Shown here one piece after another: positions 5,051-6,015 of a stretch of DNA of 6,015 nucleotides. The translations under genes and the position numbers were made by a program. Below the pieces are notes generated by a model, which ran no database searches, was not told the origin of the DNA, and saw nothing but the letters and a program-made list of their open reading frames with translations. The stretch is from the NCBI GenBank assembly GCA_938003595.1, contig CALKYH010000042.1:1-6015 (forward strand). Direction: 5' to 3'. The number at the start of each line of letters is the position of its first letter. Positions within the stretch are counted from its first letter, which is position 1. This stretch comes from an uncultured bacterium (GTDB lineage Bacteria; Planctomycetota; Phycisphaerae; Phycisphaerales; UBA1924).

Positions 5051-6015
5051 ATGAGCGACTGGGTCGACGCCGAGCGACACATCGAACGCGCCCACGAGCT
5101 GTACGAGGCCGGGCGCTGGGACGAGGCGGAGTCCGAGCTTCGGGCCGCCCTGACTATCAATCCGCACCGGGCGGAGTGGCACTTCAATCTCGGCCTGACG
5201 CTCGAGGCGGCGGGAAAGTTTGACGGCGCGATGAGCGCCTTCCGCGAGGCCCACGCGCTGGACCCGGACGACCCGCAGGCGGCGCAGGCCCTGGGCGTGA
5301 ACTGCCTGCGTCTGGACCGGCTCCGCGAAGCCGTGGACTGGTTCGAGATCGTCCAGCGCCAGGAGCCCTCGAATGTCGAGTGCTACCTCCACCGGATCGA
5401 GGCCTTCGGCCGGCTCGGCGAGCATGAGCAGGCCGAGACCATGTTCTTCGTGGCGCGCCAGTACGAGCAGTCGCCGACGCAGGAGGCCACCGGCTACGCG
5501 AACCTCGCCGAATCGCTGATGACGCGCGGCCTGTTCGACAAGGCCATCTGGTGCCTGCGCGAGGCCAGCCATCTGGATCCCTCGCTGCAGCGTGTGCACG
5601 CGCGCCTCGCGGCCGCGCACGCCGCGACGGGCCGGCACGACCGGGCCCGCCAGCTCTACCTGCGCGAACTCCGCGAGCACCCCGGCTGCATCGACACGCT
5701 GCTGGACCTGGGCTGCCTGCTGCTGGACATGAACCGTCTGGCGGAGGCCGGCGAGAAGTTCCGGCGCGTGCTGGAGATCGAGAGCGACCACCCCGAGGCG
5801 CACTTCCACCTCGCGGAGCTGGCGGCGCGACAGGGCCGCGAGCGCGAGGCCATCGCCACGCTGCGCGTGACGCTGCGCCTGGACCCCGAGCACCCCGAGG
5901 CGCGTCGGCGGCTGGCGGAGCTGTACCTGGGCGAGGGCGAGACGGCGCCGGCGCTGGAGTTGCTCCGCGTCGAGTACGCGCGCTTCCGGCACGAGAAGGC
6001 CGAGTTCGACGACGA
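5051..6015 (+). CDS. Cytosolic tetratricopeptide repeat (TPR) protein (C-terminus beyond window)
   Basis: 321 residues are visible and the frame is open at the right edge. The ATG at 5051 has a short AGG about 4 nt upstream, and TPR 1 begins within the first seven residues, so the start is secure. There is no signal peptide or membrane segment. About nine 34-residue TPR units run almost without gap: 7-40, 41-74, 75-108, 109-141 (degenerate), 147-180, 181-213, 214-248, 249-282 and 283-316. The canonical pattern is plain, for example 'WHFNLGLTLEAAGKFDGAM' then 'ALDPDDP', and 'EAHFHLAELAARQGREREAI' then 'LRLDPEHP'. Such arrays make a superhelical groove that binds peptides or assembles complexes. 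No fused catalytic domain is seen in the visible part, but a C-terminal domain could lie outside. The partner is unknown. It is transcribed divergently from the HEAT gene, consistent with shared control. Confidence 0.93.
   Translation, partial: MSDWVDAERHIERAHELYEAGRWDEAESELRAALTINPHRAEWHFNLGLTLEAAGKFDGAMSAFREAHALDPDDPQAAQALGVNCLRLDRLREAVDWFEIVQRQEPSNVECYLHRIEAFGRLGEHEQAETMFFVARQYEQSPTQEATGYANLAESLMTRGLFDKAIWCLREASHLDPSLQRVHARLAAAHAATGRHDRARQLYLRELREHPGCIDTLLDLGCLLLDMNRLAEAGEKFRRVLEIESDHPEAHFHLAELAARQGREREAIATLRVTLRLDPEHPEARRRLAELYLGEGETAPALELLRVEYARFRHEKAEFDD

Noticed and set aside
3585..5223. Plus-strand open frames opposite the HEAT gene, 328 and 529 codons
   Set aside because: They are Arg/Ala/Ser-rich, with no domain and no ribosome binding site. 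They lie antisense to a well-supported HEAT protein, and one runs through the divergent promoter.
5003..5992. Minus-strand 329-codon open frame opposite the TPR gene
   Set aside because: The plus strand encodes textbook TPR units throughout, and the minus frame is a GC-bias shadow.
1..6015. CRISPR array, insertion sequence, integrase or attachment site
   Set aside because: No regularly spaced repeats, terminal inverted repeats with transposase, or recombinase motifs are visible.

Overview
High-GC bacterial DNA, most likely from a Planctomycetota genome, with class Phycisphaerae the best guess. This assignment is an inference. It rests on GC-ending codons, a large secreted beta-rich protein of no obvious family, a secreted HEAT-repeat protein with the 'GxDLGxxPxAWxxWW' signature common in planctomycete HEAT proteins, and a long cytosolic TPR protein. 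No rRNA, tRNA, CRISPR array, transposase or integrase is visible.

The layout has four parts. (1) 1-2507, minus strand: the N-terminal 835 residues of a large secreted protein with a Sec signal peptide, which runs off the left edge. It has a strict 'highly expressed' codon pattern and a strong ribosome binding site. (2) 2508-3254: a 747-nt non-coding gap. Its gene-proximal part holds a row of stem-loops, two of which are mutually exclusive. Its centre is visibly less GC-rich and carries a nested inverted repeat. Its far part holds a palindrome-centred hairpin. (3) 3255-4982, minus strand: a complete secreted HEAT-repeat protein, starting at GTG. (4) 5051-6015, plus strand: the first 321 residues of a TPR protein running off the right edge. 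It is divergent from the HEAT gene across 68 nt in which two -10-like boxes overlap on opposite strands.

HEAT and TPR proteins are both helical-repeat scaffolds for protein binding. Divergent transcription from a shared promoter region suggests coordinated expression, but one is predicted to be exported and the other cytosolic, so a direct partnership is not implied. The large secreted protein is probably an independent transcription unit controlled through its own long, structured upstream region.

The most unusual part of the window is that upstream region (2508-2860). It contains several hairpins, a pair of competing stem-loops sharing one arm, a candidate anti-Shine-Dalgarno segment, and a separate nested inverted repeat that pairs better as plus-strand RNA. 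None matches an RNA family I recognise. I present it as a candidate regulatory RNA region, not as an established one.
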